Origin: Saxidomus purpurata
Lineage: Eukaryota; Mollusca; Bivalvia; Venerida; Veneridae
Direction of reading: 5' to 3'
Assembly: GCA_022818135.1 (NCBI GenBank)
Contig: JAFMSR010000019.1
Coordinates: 27,248,630 to 27,312,629, forward strand
DNA length: 64,000 nucleotides
In this document: piece by piece, positions 1-13,268 of the stretch
Position numbering within the stretch: position 1 is the stretch's first letter
Layout: each line of letters opens with the position of its first letter
Position numbers and translations under genes: made by a program
Notes under the pieces: model-generated
Told to the model about the DNA's origin: nothing
The model's database searches: none
What the model saw: only the letters and a program-made list of their open reading frames with translations

Positions 1-1373
1 TATGATTGGCGTTAAAAAACCCGGGAAACGTAATAATAATCAATAGTGATAACGGTTACTTATTAATATTATAGTTTTTGGAGTGTGCATAAAACGTAGA
101 TTTAGGTATATTGCTTATTTACTGTACATGTATTAAGTGTAATGTTTTTTAATAGCTCTGCAGTGCTAACTTCGAAGCTTCATAGTAATGCAAAGATAAA
201 GAGTGTTGATTTATGAATTTTTTACATGGCATGCGCGGGTAATTAACTACATAAAAATTAAAAATATCTCTTTTGTCACATATTTTGTACATGCAACCTA
301 TATATGTTAACGAACATACCAATAATCCAATATCAAAGTAGCTACCGTATCTTGTTAACTGTACGAAATACCACGTAATTCGATAAACGATGCTGGCGGT
401 CTAACAAACGAGCTTTGTCATTGAAAAAACCCGGATGACTTCTTCGTTATAGGAAGATACTGTACATACATGTATATCAATTAATGGTAGATAAATATTA
501 GCATGATAGTACATGTGCTTTGCAAACACTAGTAACACACGCTGCCTTAAAACAACGTTAACACTAACGACAAGAAGAATGCAGATTAGAATTTGTCTTC
601 AGGTAATATGAATCATGAACTCGCATGATGTTAGTCTTGTGTAACGACACACAGCTAGACAATTCGATTTTATGATATCCTAATTTAGTATTTAAAACGG
701 TGGCAATGTTAAGACATGAGTCAATGTATAATTTGAACAATAAATTCGAAGATACATATGTTTTTGTTTCACTTGCTTTAAATTACAAAACAGTTTATTT
801 CCATATAACTTTTCAATTTATTCAACTATTCCAATGACCTATGAAGAGATAAAATCAATTTTTATTAAGTGTGCAATCAAGTAGCAGGCTTGTAAAAAGT
901 AGGCTTAGATCGAAACCATCTAAATTTTAACACTGTTCGAATTTTGGAATATTTTACAAATGTGCATAGATAAGCTATATCAATTATATTACGTGGACAT
1001 TATCAGTCGTGTTCTTCACATTGATAACTGGACAAGCGATTCATGTACGGTCAACTTTCGGACTTTTTATCTTTTTTTCTGAAACGATATATTTAACTAC
1101 TGAATGGTCCGTTATTTTGCATCTGGTTCGAATGTAATCGAGTAAAAATATAAAAGTAATATAAACGTGAACGTAGAAAATATGACGAATAAAGCTGTAC
1201 AATACCGAACTACTTTTCATTAAATCAAAACCATGTTACACAATAAGCCTTTGACTCAGGCAATACCATCTGATTGTAAGTAATAAGATAGAAACCATCA
1301 TGGACCACGCCTATATATAAGACAAACACAGGAAGTTGTACAGCATACGATGTGAAACAAAACACAATGTGAA
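1..1373. other. Intergenic, no gene seen
   Basis: AT-rich sequence with no open frame that reads like protein and no clear repeat. The only open frame of note (- strand, about 1225-1431) overlaps the hairpin at 1374-1424 and has no recognisable motif. Confidence 0.5.
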
Positions 1374-1424
1374 ACAAAACACAAACTTTAAGTATCTGTC
1401 CGATACTTAAAGTTTGTGTTTTGT
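1374..1424. repeat. Perfect 23-bp hairpin
   Basis: Two perfectly complementary 23-base arms (1374-1396 and 1402-1424) are separated by a 5-base loop, TGTCC. The left arm begins ACAAAACACAAACT. It sits at the left edge of the A-rich degenerate tandem repeat that follows. No T-tract or gene lies next to it that would make it a terminator, so I call it only an inverted repeat. Confidence 0.85.
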
Positions 1425-1429
1425 CAAAC

Positions 1430-1960
1430 AATCAAAACATTAAATAAACAGTAAACTTCGAAATGTCAAACAATTTAAAAAAAACAAATGAATGTTAAAT
1501 ATCGAAATGTAAAACAATCGAAATATCGAACAAATAATCAATATGAAATAATGAAACAAACACCAAATATCGAAACGTCAAAAAATCCAAATATTAAACA
1601 ATGAAACAAACATCAAAGTTTAATATCGAAATCCCAAACAAACAAAATACCCAACAAATAATAAACTTGAAAAGCATAGAGAAGCCATCAAATATCGAAA
1701 TATAAAACAATCGAAATATTAAACAAATATAACATATCGAAATGTCAAACAAACATCAAATATAGAAACGTCAAACAATCGAAATATCAAGAAATATCAC
1801 ATATTGAAATATGAACAGTAATTATATAATGATTGTCAAACAATCGAAATATGAAAACAATATTAAATAACGCAATATCTAACAAAGATTTAATAACGTA
1901 ATATCAAACAAAAAATTATAATTTCGGATTTTCAAACAAGCATCAAATATTGAAATGTTA
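1430..1960. repeat. Degenerate A-rich tandem repeat
   Basis: The short motifs TATCGAAATGTCAAACAA, ATCGAAATAT and AACAAACATCAAA recur irregularly about every 20-45 bases across some 500 bases. Units are too diverged for an exact period. There is no coding signal. Confidence 0.7.
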
Positions 1961-2462
1961 AACTAGCACATACAATGTTACAGAGAAAAAGCGGGTTACG
2001 TACCAGAAACACTTGATGCTGTTCCGACTAGAAGAAACATTAACAGTAAATAAAGTGCCATTCTGTAAATCTCAATTTCAATATGTTTTAAACAATTTGT
2101 CTTTTCATCCACCACTAGACGCACATTTAAGAACACAAGTCCTTTTGCATAGCTTAAACACAGAATTATGTCATTGTTTCTTTAAACACCCTAAATATTA
2201 AATTATTTACTCGTCACGTTACAAAAACTTAAACAAAGACTATTTCCACCGTCACCAGGATATTGCTAAAATATCCAATGTTTCTCGGACACGTATCAAA
2301 TAAGTCCATATAGTACAGCCAAAACGGAATTTAAACTTATCAAATGGCTTTAATATGCCAAGTCTGTTTTCATAACATATGGCTATGTGTTTGATATAAA
2401 GCTTCAAGTTATTGAAACAGATAACGCTATCAGGACAGGGACGATCGGCAGTCTTCGTACAT
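1961..2462. other. Intergenic, uncertain
   Basis: A - strand open frame (about 2252-2530) contains a Cys-rich stretch, CTKTADRPCPDSVICF, but its N-terminal part lies inside the adjacent MITE and no splice sites frame it. I do not call a gene here. Confidence 0.4.
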
Positions 2463-2707
2463 TTAAAGCGGCACTCCCTAAAACTGGTCAGTAAACAACT
2501 TAAAAAGAATAAATAACTCAAGATTTCCAAGTTGCATTACTTAAACTAAAAGTTGAAGCTATACGTTTATCATCGGTAAAATCGTCGTTTTGAAACATGT
2601 TGCAGTACCGTAAACTATTCTACCATCTATGTTGTACAATTACGTTTATTGAACACATGGCGTATTTTGAGAATAGTACCTTCTAGATTTAGGGAGTCCT
2701 CCTTTAA
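2463..2707. mobile_element. TTAA-flanked MITE, copy A
   Basis: A 245-bp element begins TTAAAGCGGCACTCCCTAAA and ends in the imperfect reverse complement (TTTAGGGAGTCCTCCTTTAA), with TTAA at both ends. It contains the internal signature ATCGGTAAAATC found in three other copies (5111-5719, 33809-34158, about 43905-44362). A TTAA target duplication with short inverted ends is typical of non-autonomous piggyBac- or Kolobok-type elements; which of the two is unknown. Confidence 0.75.
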
Positions 2708-5110
2708 ATGTAGGAAACCTTTGATATCAGTATCAGTACAATAGCTCTTGAATTTTGAAACGTGAGAAACTCCAATTAAAGGGCTCTTGTATTGATCAAA
2801 TTTAAGACAATTAATGCACCAAAAAATGCATGTTTACTTTGTGAAAACATATTTGGAAGAAAAGTCTTAAAACAATCTATATGACTGCATTTAAATGTTT
2901 GACTATAACTGTATGGTATTTGAAATATAAACGAATAATGTCCGTTTAAATTTTGCGATAACATTGTAGTTTCAACTCAGGAAGGTGCCAGTTTTCACCC
3001 ACTTTAATTCTAAAAAAAGATATGTCTAGCCTTCAGTTTAACCAGTGTTACTACTTGTTCAAATGTGTGCTATCTAACGAACTGCATAACAAACAGTGCT
3101 GGTCATGATCAGAAATCTTGAATGTGCAGGCTGATCATGATCTGCAATGGTCGTAAAGCACGATCATTAACGTTAGCAGAGTAAAATTTAAAATAAGATT
3201 TGTGTGTGATTGTTTGACTTTACTTGTGAGGCCCCTTTTAGTCTCCCCGTCATAGGTAAAGCAAGGGTCAAGTCACCTTCCCCTAACATTCTTACAATCA
3301 TAATAATGCACTGTTTTGTATATGTATTAGTAGTAGTATAACATGCAGTAGTATACACAATAAAACCTAATATATAATTGGTACGTTATCCATAACCAGA
3401 AGAGTAAATTAATGCGTAACAGTATATATAATGAATATTAAAACAAAAATAATATCAAACAGGGAATGCCACGTACCAAAAACGCAGCCTCCCCAACAAC
3501 TTAGTGTCGGACCTCATTTTTTGGTTTTCTCAAGGTTATTTTTTCCTATAACAATTTAAAATAAGGTGGTGTGTAACAGACATACTTATCATGGGGTGTA
3601 GTCATATTTTAATATATGTCAAGTGCTTTAAGCGCATGGCAAAGCTGAATTATAAATTATTTATCTGAAATGGGATTAGTTATCGTGTCCATATCAAGGT
3701 CAAAGTAGCCTTAAGTTAGTATGTCTTCATGATTTTTTAGAAGACATCATGGTTCAAGATATTGACGGGTTATTTTCAAAACCGCTATGATTTTGAATGT
3801 TAAGAAGGGCTTCAAAGCTGCGTTAGGTTATGCAAATCTAAATGGGGTCCGGTCCTAGGAATTACGGTTAAAGTTAAACATAATACTTATGTATACTTAA
3901 TAAACATTATATACACTTACTATAGATTAAGATATACTTATTAGTTTATTTATGTAATACCTCAGATATAAATCATCGTTTACAAACCTTACATTTCTAA
4001 ACACGTTCAGTAATTCTGAAAAGAGATTAAAACAAAATACAGACAATGCTTGCAAAAAGAAAAATGGTGTTACTGAAACTAATGTTTCAAACGCCTTAAT
4101 GCGACCAAGCTAGTCTGTCATTCCATTACTTTTGATCATATGTATATGAAGTTAAGAAAGAAAAACAGTTTTATCTTAAAATCTTTAACTTGCATGTAAT
4201 AAAATGATAAAGTGCATGCCATGTGTGTATGGAATTAGTAAAAACAATATTTGCTAGAGTACATAGAAACAGCTGTTTAAATATTATGTTGTTGCTGCGG
4301 TAAATTTATTAGTTTGGTAACTGATCTTCTAATGAGTTTTTTACCTTTGTTAATACAACAGGCGTTATGATGTTTGACTGCAGCCGAGATAGATATAAGT
4401 AACGTCAGTCTGAAAAAAGTGCTTAATCACAATCAAAGCACTGTTGGCGCTGAATGCCTTGGGCTACAGATCAACTCCGCATTTTCTTGTAATGAAAATA
4501 ACAGAGTTTATATATTTCAATGTCTTTTTTACGAGACATTCTTTCCGAGAATATACATAAAATATATCTTTTTCAGGTGAATTAATATGTTACCACTGTA
4601 AGTAAGAAGGTTTTCAGTTTACTTACACCATACATTTAAAAATCAAACTACAAAGTATTTTATGGATCTCTGTACCTTCCAAAAATATCCGTTGTTTTCC
4701 TTGATATGCATTACCTTCCGTAATTAGCGTAAGCCGACATTAACATCGGAGTAATTTCTAAAACAAGGATCCGTGAAGAAACTGTGTAGTGGAAGGAAAT
4801 TTTACAATCGTGTGAAGATGTCTGAACTGTTTCTTTTTGTAAGTGGTCTTATACTATGCTATATTCAACCAGCATGTTGATCTTATAGGTCTTGCACTAT
4901 CTTAACATAGCACTGTTTTACAGTTGAGTTGTTAGACGGTTAGTACAGTTTTAGAAATGTAGAATGGTAACTGTAGCCACAAGTTCAAAACTGTGGGTTA
5001 AATTATGCAGAAGGCAAAATGACAAGCAATGACACTGAAAACCATTGATCAAACATACTTCAGAAATGAAGGTGGCATTACTTATGAATGGTTCGATAAC
5101 GGCTGGCGAG
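2708..5110. other. Intergenic with dispersed-repeat fragments
   Basis: No gene is called. Around 3090-3170 is a stretch (GGCTGATCATGATCTGCA and neighbours) resembling a dispersed bivalve repeat. At 3440-3494 is a 55-base segment shared in inverse orientation with 37564-37618. The region 4340-4620 has open frames and GT/AG-like dinucleotides but no exon I can defend. Confidence 0.4.
3440..3494 (-). repeat. 55-bp segment shared with 37564-37618
   Basis: The reverse complement of this segment matches 37564-37618 over 55 bases with no difference that I can see. It contains GGAGGCTGCG and TACGTGGCATTCCC. The flanks do not match. The second copy lies inside the 5.56-kb transposon, so the segment may be a fragment of a mobile family. 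Confidence 0.75.
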
Positions 5111-5719
5111 TTAAAGGGACACTCCTTCATCTAGCATATTACATAAAGGGGAGCTCATACATTTAGCAGATAACATAAAGGGGATTATATTCTTCAAACA
5201 CAAAGAACGTGTGCAATGAACTTAAACAGAGAACTATATCATTTTAAAGAACAGCAATTATACAAAAATGCCTCACTTTATCACAAATAACCAATATAGA
5301 GTTCTAATAAATCGCTTTCTACCACACTTTACATATTAAATGGTACGGTACTGCAACATATGCCAAAAGACTGATTTTACCGATGATGACTAGAATGTAT
5401 AGCTTATACTTTAAGGTTGTGTAGTATAACTTGCAAATATTATGGTATTTATGCTTCCGACGTTATCTAATTTGAATCGAGTTTGTGGGGGAGGGAGGGG
5501 AGGTGCTCATTAAAGTAACATACACGTTATAACTAGCTGATACTCTACTTAAAGAGGAAATCTCTGATTCTGGTGTTAAATTAAATGACTTCAAATAAAT
5601 AATTAATAATTGAAGTTTTACATGTATTAGGTATTTGCAAGTATTATATACTCACCTCAGAGTTCAAGCTGTACAGTATCGTCAGTATCGATATCAAGAT
5701 GCAGAGAGTGTCCCTTTAA
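5111..5719. mobile_element. TTAA-flanked MITE, copy D (609 bp)
   Basis: It begins TTAAAGGGACACTC and ends with the exact reverse complement GAGTGTCCCTTTAA, a 14-bp perfect inverted repeat that includes TTAA. The interior carries GATTTTACCGATGATGAC, the reverse complement of the signature in copies A and B, so the element is inverted relative to them. No open frame for a transposase is present, so it is non-autonomous. Confidence 0.8.
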
Positions 5720-7454
5720 AGTGTACAAAATAAGCGAACTTTATGTAAATTATAAAATAGGTGCAATTTTCAAGGATAATATTTCAAGTTTCCTTTCTGC
5801 ATTCTTCCTTTCATCCAAAATATGTTAGCAGGGTTAACAAAACGACATGAGGGCTTATGTCACTAATTTATCAGCTTTTTCTTGTGAGTGTTTTCCAATA
5901 TTACGTAGTTTGTAGACGATCTTTTCAATTAATGCATTACTTATCGTTAAAATTGCGGCCAGTTTTAGGTGTGGCTTTTTAAGAGATATTTATAAATATT
6001 TAAATTAATACAGAGTTTTCAATGGGGCTGAAAGCTTAAAACGAGACGCAAGGCTATTATAACAGAAATTGGGCGGCATAACGAGCACATGTTGTAAATA
6101 GTGTTGATTTAGTTATATGATTGATACATTTTAAAATCATATTTATGTCATATCAATAAAACCTTTAGATTTTTAGTTCGAAAACACAATAGAAACAATT
6201 ATAAATCGTTAAAATAGTGTCCTAGAATCTCGACACACTTAATCTAGTACATAAGTTGATAGTGGTACATGTACTTGTACTTACATAGCTTTTAGACTTT
6301 AGCTTTTTATCAATTGATGTTGTTAAGAACGATTTGGACAGACTGATGCGCGAGACTTACTGGATCCATACTTTAAATACAACTTGGCCCAGTGGTATGA
6401 ACAGTAGCGTATTATTTGATGTGTGAACTTAACATATCTCATATTCATTAGTAATGGTTTTTCATATAGTTATGTTGGGTTTTATATTTATTTATCGTGT
6501 ATTGAATAAATACATTTCTTTTTAATAAAACCCGCCGCATCAGTCTGATCCATATCTATATTATAAACCTTACGTTGTTTTTCATCACGCGGACGTTCGC
6601 GTCCTTTTTAACGGACGTGACGTCTTTTTGTTTTGTATACTGTATGTTGTATATTTTCTGACGAAGACATAAAGTTGAAACATGTAAATTGAAAACTTCG
6701 TGTTGTCTTGATTTTATTTATACTATAACATAGTTTTTATACACACTCGAGTTTATTTCCTGAAATACGGTTGCAGTTGCAAGTTACAGTTTAGACAAAA
6801 AAGTGTTATTTTTCGCTTCATGTGAGCCAAACCACTTAACATATTAGACTTATATATATTTGTCACACTTTTATCTAGTTATCGCATTATTAACACTTCA
6901 AACGGCAAAAGAAGGGGGGGAACAAAAAAATTTGCGCACATTTAGAAAAATAAATCACCAAAAAGCCAAAGACCCCCGCTGTGTTATGTGGCTCAGTTCA
7001 TGAAATTACACTTAATCTGTCATTCATTACAGAATCAAATCCATTACAAGGAGCTGTCCCGCATAGTAAAATATATATTAACAAGTCTGATCTTCGAAAT
7101 TACGTTTCTATACTAAGATATAACAGTCTAGTCACATAATATTTGATTATACCTTAAGCTGCACCGTTTCTTTTATTATGTTTCGTCTCTTTGATGTTTA
7201 GTATTTGCATTGCACTTAACGGTAGCGTTTCCAATATCTATTTCCAGATTTGATCTTTTATGTATTCTTATTCTGCTTACCTCCCTGATTGTTGTTTGAT
7301 CTATTGCTATATTGGTTTTTGTGCCAAGGACCAGGTACTCAAATGTGCTCTGCGTGATGGTGTCCACATTACTTTAAAATTTACTTATTACTGTATTGTT
7401 GTTCGTAATTCAGCAATGAAATGTGTGGTGTAAAAATGTAAATGACGGGTGTAG
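5720..7454. other. Intergenic, no gene seen
   Basis: AT-rich sequence. A 12-base inverted pair (CAGACTGATGCG near 6340 and CGCATCAGTCTG near 6536) may mark an old element. A - strand frame at 7176-7367 vaguely resembles the C-terminal part of a LINE reverse transcriptase but is too weak to call. Confidence 0.4.
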
Positions 7455-8135
7455 CACTATTAAGTGTTTGATCTCTCACTTCATATTGTTTTCACAAACA
7501 AGTGATTGCCTTTCTTGTCGTACCTGGCAATTACTTTCATTTCTTCTGAATAAAGTGCTTGATATCTAACTAAGCATTGCTTTCACCAATGAGTGGTTGC
7601 CTTTCTTGTCGTACCTGGCAATTACTTTCATTGCTTCTGAATTAAGTGCTTGATATCTAACTAAGCATTGCTTTCACCAATGAGTGGTTGCCTTTCTTGT
7701 CGTACCTGTCAATTGCTTTCAATTCTTCTGAATAAAGTGCTTGATATCTAACTTAGCATTGCTTTTCACCAATGAGTGGTTGCCTTTCATTGCTTCTGAA
7801 TTAAGTGCTTGATATCTAACTAAGCATTGCTTTCACCAATGAATGGTTGCCTTTTTTGTCGTACCTGTCAATTATTTTAATTGCTTCTGAATGATATGCT
7901 TGATCTCTAACATAGCATTTTTTCACCAATGGGTGATTGCCTTTATTGTCGTATCTGGCAATGACTTTCATTGCTTCTGAATTATATGCTTGATCCCTAT
8001 CTTAGCATTGCTTTCACCAATGAGTGGTTGCCTTATTTGTCGTACTTGTCAATTATTTTTATTGCTTGTGAATTAAGTGCTTAACTTCTAACTTAGCATT
8101 GCTTTCACCAATGAGGCATTGCCTTTCTTGTCGTA
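7455..8135. repeat. Tandem repeat, unit about 90 bp, 7-8 copies
   Basis: The landmark GCATTGCTTTCACCAATGAG recurs at about 7574, 7664, 7756, 7824, 7914, 8005 and 8096. Spacing is 90-92 bases except for one 68-base unit that has lost an internal segment. Units share TTGTCGTACCTG and AAGTGCTTGATATC. There is no coding signal. Confidence 0.9.
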
Positions 8136-8397
8136 ATTTATGTAATGTTTAATTTTCTTTAATTCTGTAATATAATTAAATACATTTCCTATTTTCGGAC
8201 TGTGTATACGAGATTTAATTATCTATTAAGTGAATAATTCATTGAAGCTGCCAATCAGAATTTACGTGAAGGCGCGGTGATTTATAAAGGCGGTGTTTAG
8301 ATTGGGTGCAACCATATAGCCAAAATAAAACTCCCGCTAAAAATAGTACTTGTACAGTAAACTAGGTGATATGTTAGAATGTTTCTTATCATCTTAC

Positions 8398-8506
8398 CAG
8401 CCATCGCTTCTACAGAGAAGTTCCATGCTATTATAAATAATAACACCAACGTGACTGTATTCACTCCGTCTTTGTGGCTCCACGTTGAACTTAATTTCCT
8501 TGTCAT
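8398..8506 (-). CDS. First coding exon, secreted or membrane protein (signal peptide)
   Basis: Reading leftwards from ATG at 8506, 36 codons plus one base end at a good donor (G|GTAAGA, donor bases 8397-8396). The product begins MTRKLSSTWSHKDG, followed by a hydrophobic stretch (VTLVLLFIIAW) and a plausible cleavage region (SVEAMA), so it reads as a signal peptide. Length (109 bp) and exit phase (1) equal those of the signal exon at 16432-16540, and the N-terminal basic residues, core and Glu-Ala-containing end are of the same kind. This suggests a paralogous gene on the opposite strand running left, perhaps out of the window. I could not find its next exon between 1 and 8397. A + strand frame over the same bases is a shadow. 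Confidence 0.5.
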
Positions 8507-9293
8507 GCTTCAACTTATTATGTGTTTATCCTTCTCCTCTTTTACACAGATTGATCGGTAGTAAAAATTATTGTCACCATAGAAATACATAAAACGTCTC
8601 ACGGTCCTGTCTGATTTTATATACGTAAATCACAAAACAAACATGAATCATTAAGTAACGTTAACATCTTAGACTAAAATGCAGAGACCGACAAGCCGTT
8701 ATCTACAAATTATTTTGATATTTTAGATGAGTTTTACGTGATGTGCCCATAATCCTTGGTGATAAGATGTCCGGATTGTATCGTAAACAATGATTCTTAA
8801 TGGCAGGGCGCTCGATAAGGCGTTAAACATTTTGTTCCTTTTTGAAATTGTCATGTAATTTATCAATCTTTCTTTATTCTGTATAGAATGTATGCATAAA
8901 AAAGAATTGAAATGCATGCATTGAAGCACATGTAATGACAAAGGACGTTTCAGCTTGATACTCAGGGTGTAGTCACTTCTCCGCCGCCTTTTGACCATCA
9001 AATTCATTAACATTCCTCATTGGACTTCATTACCAAATAAATGTTAGGGAACTACATAATAAATTGACATTAGTTATTTTTTAAGGGTTGAAGAGCTCTT
9101 CTAATATCAAAAGTGAATAAAATTCCATAAAAGAACAACAATGCCGAAGTACTATCGAACATATCCGTGTCAATAATTAGAACCAGTCATCCCCAACTAC
9201 AAGAAAAGACATACTGTGCACCAAGACGCAAATGAGAGATCAATTTTCTATTACAATCATAACATTTATGAAAGACTTAATAATTTTAGTCTG
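8507..9293. other. Intergenic, nothing recognised
   Basis: No exon, repeat or RNA gene is visible. It would hold the promoter of the - strand signal exon, but no core element can be identified with confidence. Confidence 0.4.
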
Positions 9294-9415
9294 CATTTGA
9301 CCCTAGAGCTACAACCTTTTTGTGTTCCCCTGTTTTTACCGTTGTTTATCTATTCAACAAACGTACATTCGCGGCTCAGCGCTCGATGTCGAACTATAGG
9401 TGTGACTACAATATA
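9294..9415. repeat. Diverged direct repeat, copy 1 (with 9788-9905)
   Basis: The segment shares the order TTTGA-CCTTGAGCT, TGTGTTCCTC, TTACCGTTGTTTA, CATTC-CGGCT, GCTCGA and GGACTATAG with 9788-9905, about 490 bases downstream in the same orientation. It is a local duplication or two copies of one dispersed repeat. Confidence 0.65.
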
Positions 9416-9787
9416 CTGATCAATAAATTCTGTAGGTTTTGACACGCCAAGTCACAATCCAAGTTACTATGGTTTGCTAGTTGAAGATAGTTCTGTCGCG
9501 TAGAAACGTAGACTATGACTGACCCTGTAAAATATCCGGCGGGAGTTGTACAGCAGTGACTGATCCTTAGTCATAAAAAGGTAAATATTTTTGTATAAAT
9601 ATCATTTATGATGTCATGTGGAGGTCGACTTGTTATGATATCCTAAATGATATTTGATTAATGTTCTCCTGAAAGTCGTTCGGTATTTCTATCTGTGAGA
9701 TTTTAAGAGTAAACGCGCTATTCTCGTGACATTGTTCGAAAACGACAATATTTTATGAGCAAGATAGGATTATGCCAAGTATATTCA

Positions 9788-9905
9788 CAATTTGATCCTT
9801 GAGCTTCGATCTTTATGTGTTCCTCGGTTATTACCGTTGTTTAACCTTAAGATGAAAAGACATTCACGGCTTATTGCTCGAAATCGGACTATAGTCAAAC
9901 CAAAG
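9788..9905. repeat. Diverged direct repeat, copy 2 (with 9294-9415)
   Basis: Second copy of the segment at 9294-9415. Identity is clearly above chance but with many substitutions, so the duplication is old. No open frame is conserved between the two copies. Confidence 0.65.
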
Positions 9906-12900
9906 TAGATTCAGTTTATCAGATACGATTCAAAAATGTGTCAATCAGCAGAAATGTATGAAACTAGATTTAGACTATATTAATACATTTTCGTATAACT
10001 TAGCCGTTGCCACAGTAAGGAAAATACTTCAGATATCGGTAATCATTATCATACACAACCTGGACCAAAATGATTGTTGTGAAATATTTAAAACATCCTA
10101 GTCAAAGACACCAGCGGTGCGTCAAGTACTTTTTTTGATAACGATTAGGTTAAAATAGTACGAGCGTGTTAGATAAATATAGGAGGAATTTATTGAAGAT
10201 TGGTGGAATTTAAATAGGATTTGCTATTGAAGATAATACGAAAATTTCCGTCTCCAAGATAAACAAATGAAATATAAAAACCAGTACAAGGTTTCATTAT
10301 TGTTAAAATATTATAAATAGGACCTCAATTATTTTGTTCGATTAAGAAAGAACAAAAGTAAAAGCATATCAAAAAAATAAGTAAATGTCCTTTCCAACAC
10401 AAGCGGCTGCGTTTCCTATAGATACACACGTGTAATTTATTTACATTTGACTATATTTTATTCAGCGGTAAAAAAGGTGACATACTATTTCTTTGATATA
10501 TACAAGCGCTTAGGTAACACCTTGATGAATGTAATGTCCACTTTCATAGTGCTAACAATCATGTAGATATGTTTAACTTTCTTTGAGCTATGTTCCTTAC
10601 ATACGTGCTCATACTTTCACCGGATAAAGGAAAATCTTTCAAAGAAGACAGAGTCAAGTAAAGGTTTGACTGTACCGTTTATTAGCTCAAACTGTTACGA
10701 AAAAGGACGACCAGACGCAATTAATTACTCATTCGAGCGCACGGCATTTGTGCAGCGGATCGTATTAACCTACTTCTACCTTACTTCTAACAGTAGGATC
10801 TTCTGACTTCAAATCTGGTTAAGCCCAATTATCTAAATAGGGATGTTTTACAGAATTCAAAGGGCGTGAACTCCTGATCAGAGGACATATATTTATCGTC
10901 TGCTTCGAGTGTAGTTGTTTGAAAAGTCCTATATTTTCAAAGACACTTAACTGTGGATATACAAATATGTGTTATCTTTATTTACATGTAGCTTACATTT
11001 CCAAATTGTTTATTGATTTCAGAAGATAGTGTTTCATTTTCTTTTACTCAAAAAATAACGGAAAACATTATATGATGCATATTTTCTTGGGTCGTGGCAA
11101 GTTCAATAAGAGAGAAATCCCTAGGTCGACCGGGAATGTAAACAATATACCAAAACATACTTTTATGATTATTTTTATGGTTAAAGCCGTGTTAAAGTCT
11201 CATCCCCCACCCGACCACGCTGTGAATGTAAACAAGCGGAGTTAAACATTGACGTAACGTAACGCCTTTGTTTATCTAACAAGATAACAATTTTCTGAAC
11301 ACGAGATGCTGATAAATTGATCACGCTTTGCGTTCTGCTTTCTTTCTTATCTGTTACAGCCTTACTTTCATAGCTAACTTGCAAAATGCACGTTCCAAAC
11401 AACCATGGCCAAAAAGTAGACCGGAAATGACGTCATTGAACTATTGATTACGCACTTAATTCGTATTAACTCAAGCTTATTATATCACTTATTTTAACCA
11501 GGGTTAAAGTCTTACATACGTAAAGCAAAATTAAGTCACTGCTTAATACGAAAATCGAATTGTACACACTTGCTCACACTGAAATGTCGATTATAGGTTT
11601 TGAAAGCCATATTGCAAGATAGCTATCGCAACAATATTCTATTGTGTGTTTTTTTTTCTTCTAAATACACATATCCAGCTAAATCATAATGTTTAAATAT
11701 GGTTATAACTTCCTGAAAATCTTTCAGTGCAAACATTTGCGACACTCCTGAACGCTGTTACAAGATAACGCGGTCGTTGCACCGCAACACTCTCAAGTTT
11801 CAAGGAAAATTTTTCTCTGTTTGAAGTAGCAAAAAATATTGTATTTTTTTGGATATGATATTTCATTTCCCGCAAAACTAACGGCTATTAAGATAATCGT
11901 TTTGGAAATGTTTAGACATATCACGATGATTTGTCAGAATCGCAATAGCTACTTAGTCAAACCAGTCAAATAAACGGCAGCTCAGAGCAATAGCACAAAA
12001 GAAAATTATATCGAATTAGTAATGTAACATAACGCAATTATAGTTTCGGGAATTTTTTAACTGATATAATCTTTTTTAGAAAACCTAAAAGTACATTGTA
12101 TTTATCTAATGCCAATGAATTTGCGAACAAGCGATCCCGTTGTTCCATACTGTACAAATTCGATCAATTTCGGAGAAATTTAAATTAGCGAAATGATGAA
12201 CTAACGAAGGAGTGCTCTCACGCAAACAGGCGAAAATAAAGTTCTCGCAAATGTTTTCAAAATTTAGAGTTTTCTTTCACCGTACCATCTTCTGTTCCTA
12301 TCGTAACGTTGCATCTTTTGTCGCTACTCTCACCTACAACTATGACTTTGTTAAAACTTTCATAAGTTTTCAATAAAAAAGTATATCATACATGTAACTA
12401 TCGTACCCAAATTTTGCATTGGAAATTTTTTAGAATTGTTAAAAATTATATTTATTGATAATTGTACGTTCATTTAACACGTTATTATAATCTTATCTAT
12501 AGTGTTATATTTAACTTAAAAACAAGTTATCACTTCTTAACATAGTAAGTATGTAAATAATGCCGACTGCTTGAAAGATTGATTAGATTAATATAAGATA
12601 TGCTGAGATACAATGGTATTTGATTTACGGTGTACTGTTTGAACCATCGCCTCGTCTTTAATAATCTATCGGGCGTATACGAAGCAAAGATGGCGATGTA
12701 CAAACAAGCGATAGCGCTGAACATAAAGTGACACCTGCTAATAAAAAACACAAGGACAAAAAAAGTGGTAGAATAACTATGTAATATTTACTTTACACTG
12801 GGATAGAGTCCTTACACTTCTATTTTGTGATTATCTGCCCATTTGTTTCGTATAAATTCCCTCCCTTTGTCGCCAAAATCTTGTAAGAAAAAAGGCTAAA

Positions 12901-12924
12901 TATAGTTCGCTTAGAGGTTTAATT
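9906..12924. other. Long intergenic stretch, no gene called
   Basis: Open frames here (for example - strand 11181-11402, which reads ASRVQKIVILLDKQRRYV) have no recognised domain and no framing splice sites. I see no long repeat. The region may hold distal regulatory DNA, but nothing specific can be claimed. Confidence 0.4.
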
Positions 12925-13268
12925 TGAAATAATATCCGTTCTAGCGGTGTTAGTTGTTTAATAAACAATGATTTGGAGTACTGATACGCAGTGATTAGCC
13001 ACGAAGGTGTCTGTGTGGTTTATAACTGCGCATCAGTACGATAAATTGTTGTTTATTAGACGATAACAACGCTGAAAAAGATGTTATTTCGATTCTAACA
13101 TGACCAGATATTACAAATGGTGAATAAATGCAAAGCTTTATTTTCTACGCGAACGCTCATTTAACGTCATACGACGCAATATGACGTAATGTTTACAGCA
13201 TATCGGCAATATAACATATTTTTTTCTACTCTTTGTATATAGAGACAAAATTGTGAGTCATGTTAGAA
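12925..13268. mobile_element. Fold-back MITE plus companion segment, copy 1
   Basis: 12925-13090 is an imperfect palindrome: GAAATAATATCC at the left pairs with the right end, and inner landmarks TTTAATAAACAA and GTACTGATACGCAGT pair with their reverse complements. It is followed by 13091-13268, bounded by the inverted pair ATTCTAACATGAC / GTCATGTTAGAAT. The same composite occurs at 14641-14985. No transposase is encoded. Confidence 0.75.

Noticed and set aside
2252..2530. - strand frame with CPDSVICF and several Cys
   Set aside because: Its N-terminal part is inside a MITE and no acceptor or donor frames the Cys-containing part; could be an old exon but not supportable.
4340..4620. Possible exon(s) around MTAAEIDISNV and a 21-nt segment before GTAAGTAA
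   Set aside because: No consistent acceptor-frame-donor combination and no recognised domain.
7176..7367. - strand frame reading STFEYLVLGTKTN, TTIREVSRIRIHKR
   Set aside because: Slightly like the FxYLG...EIxxRI part of LINE reverse transcriptases, but too short and imperfect to annotate.
11181..11402. - strand frame with SRVQKIVILLDKQRRYV
   Set aside because: Reads protein-like but has no domain, no splice sites and no support from neighbours.
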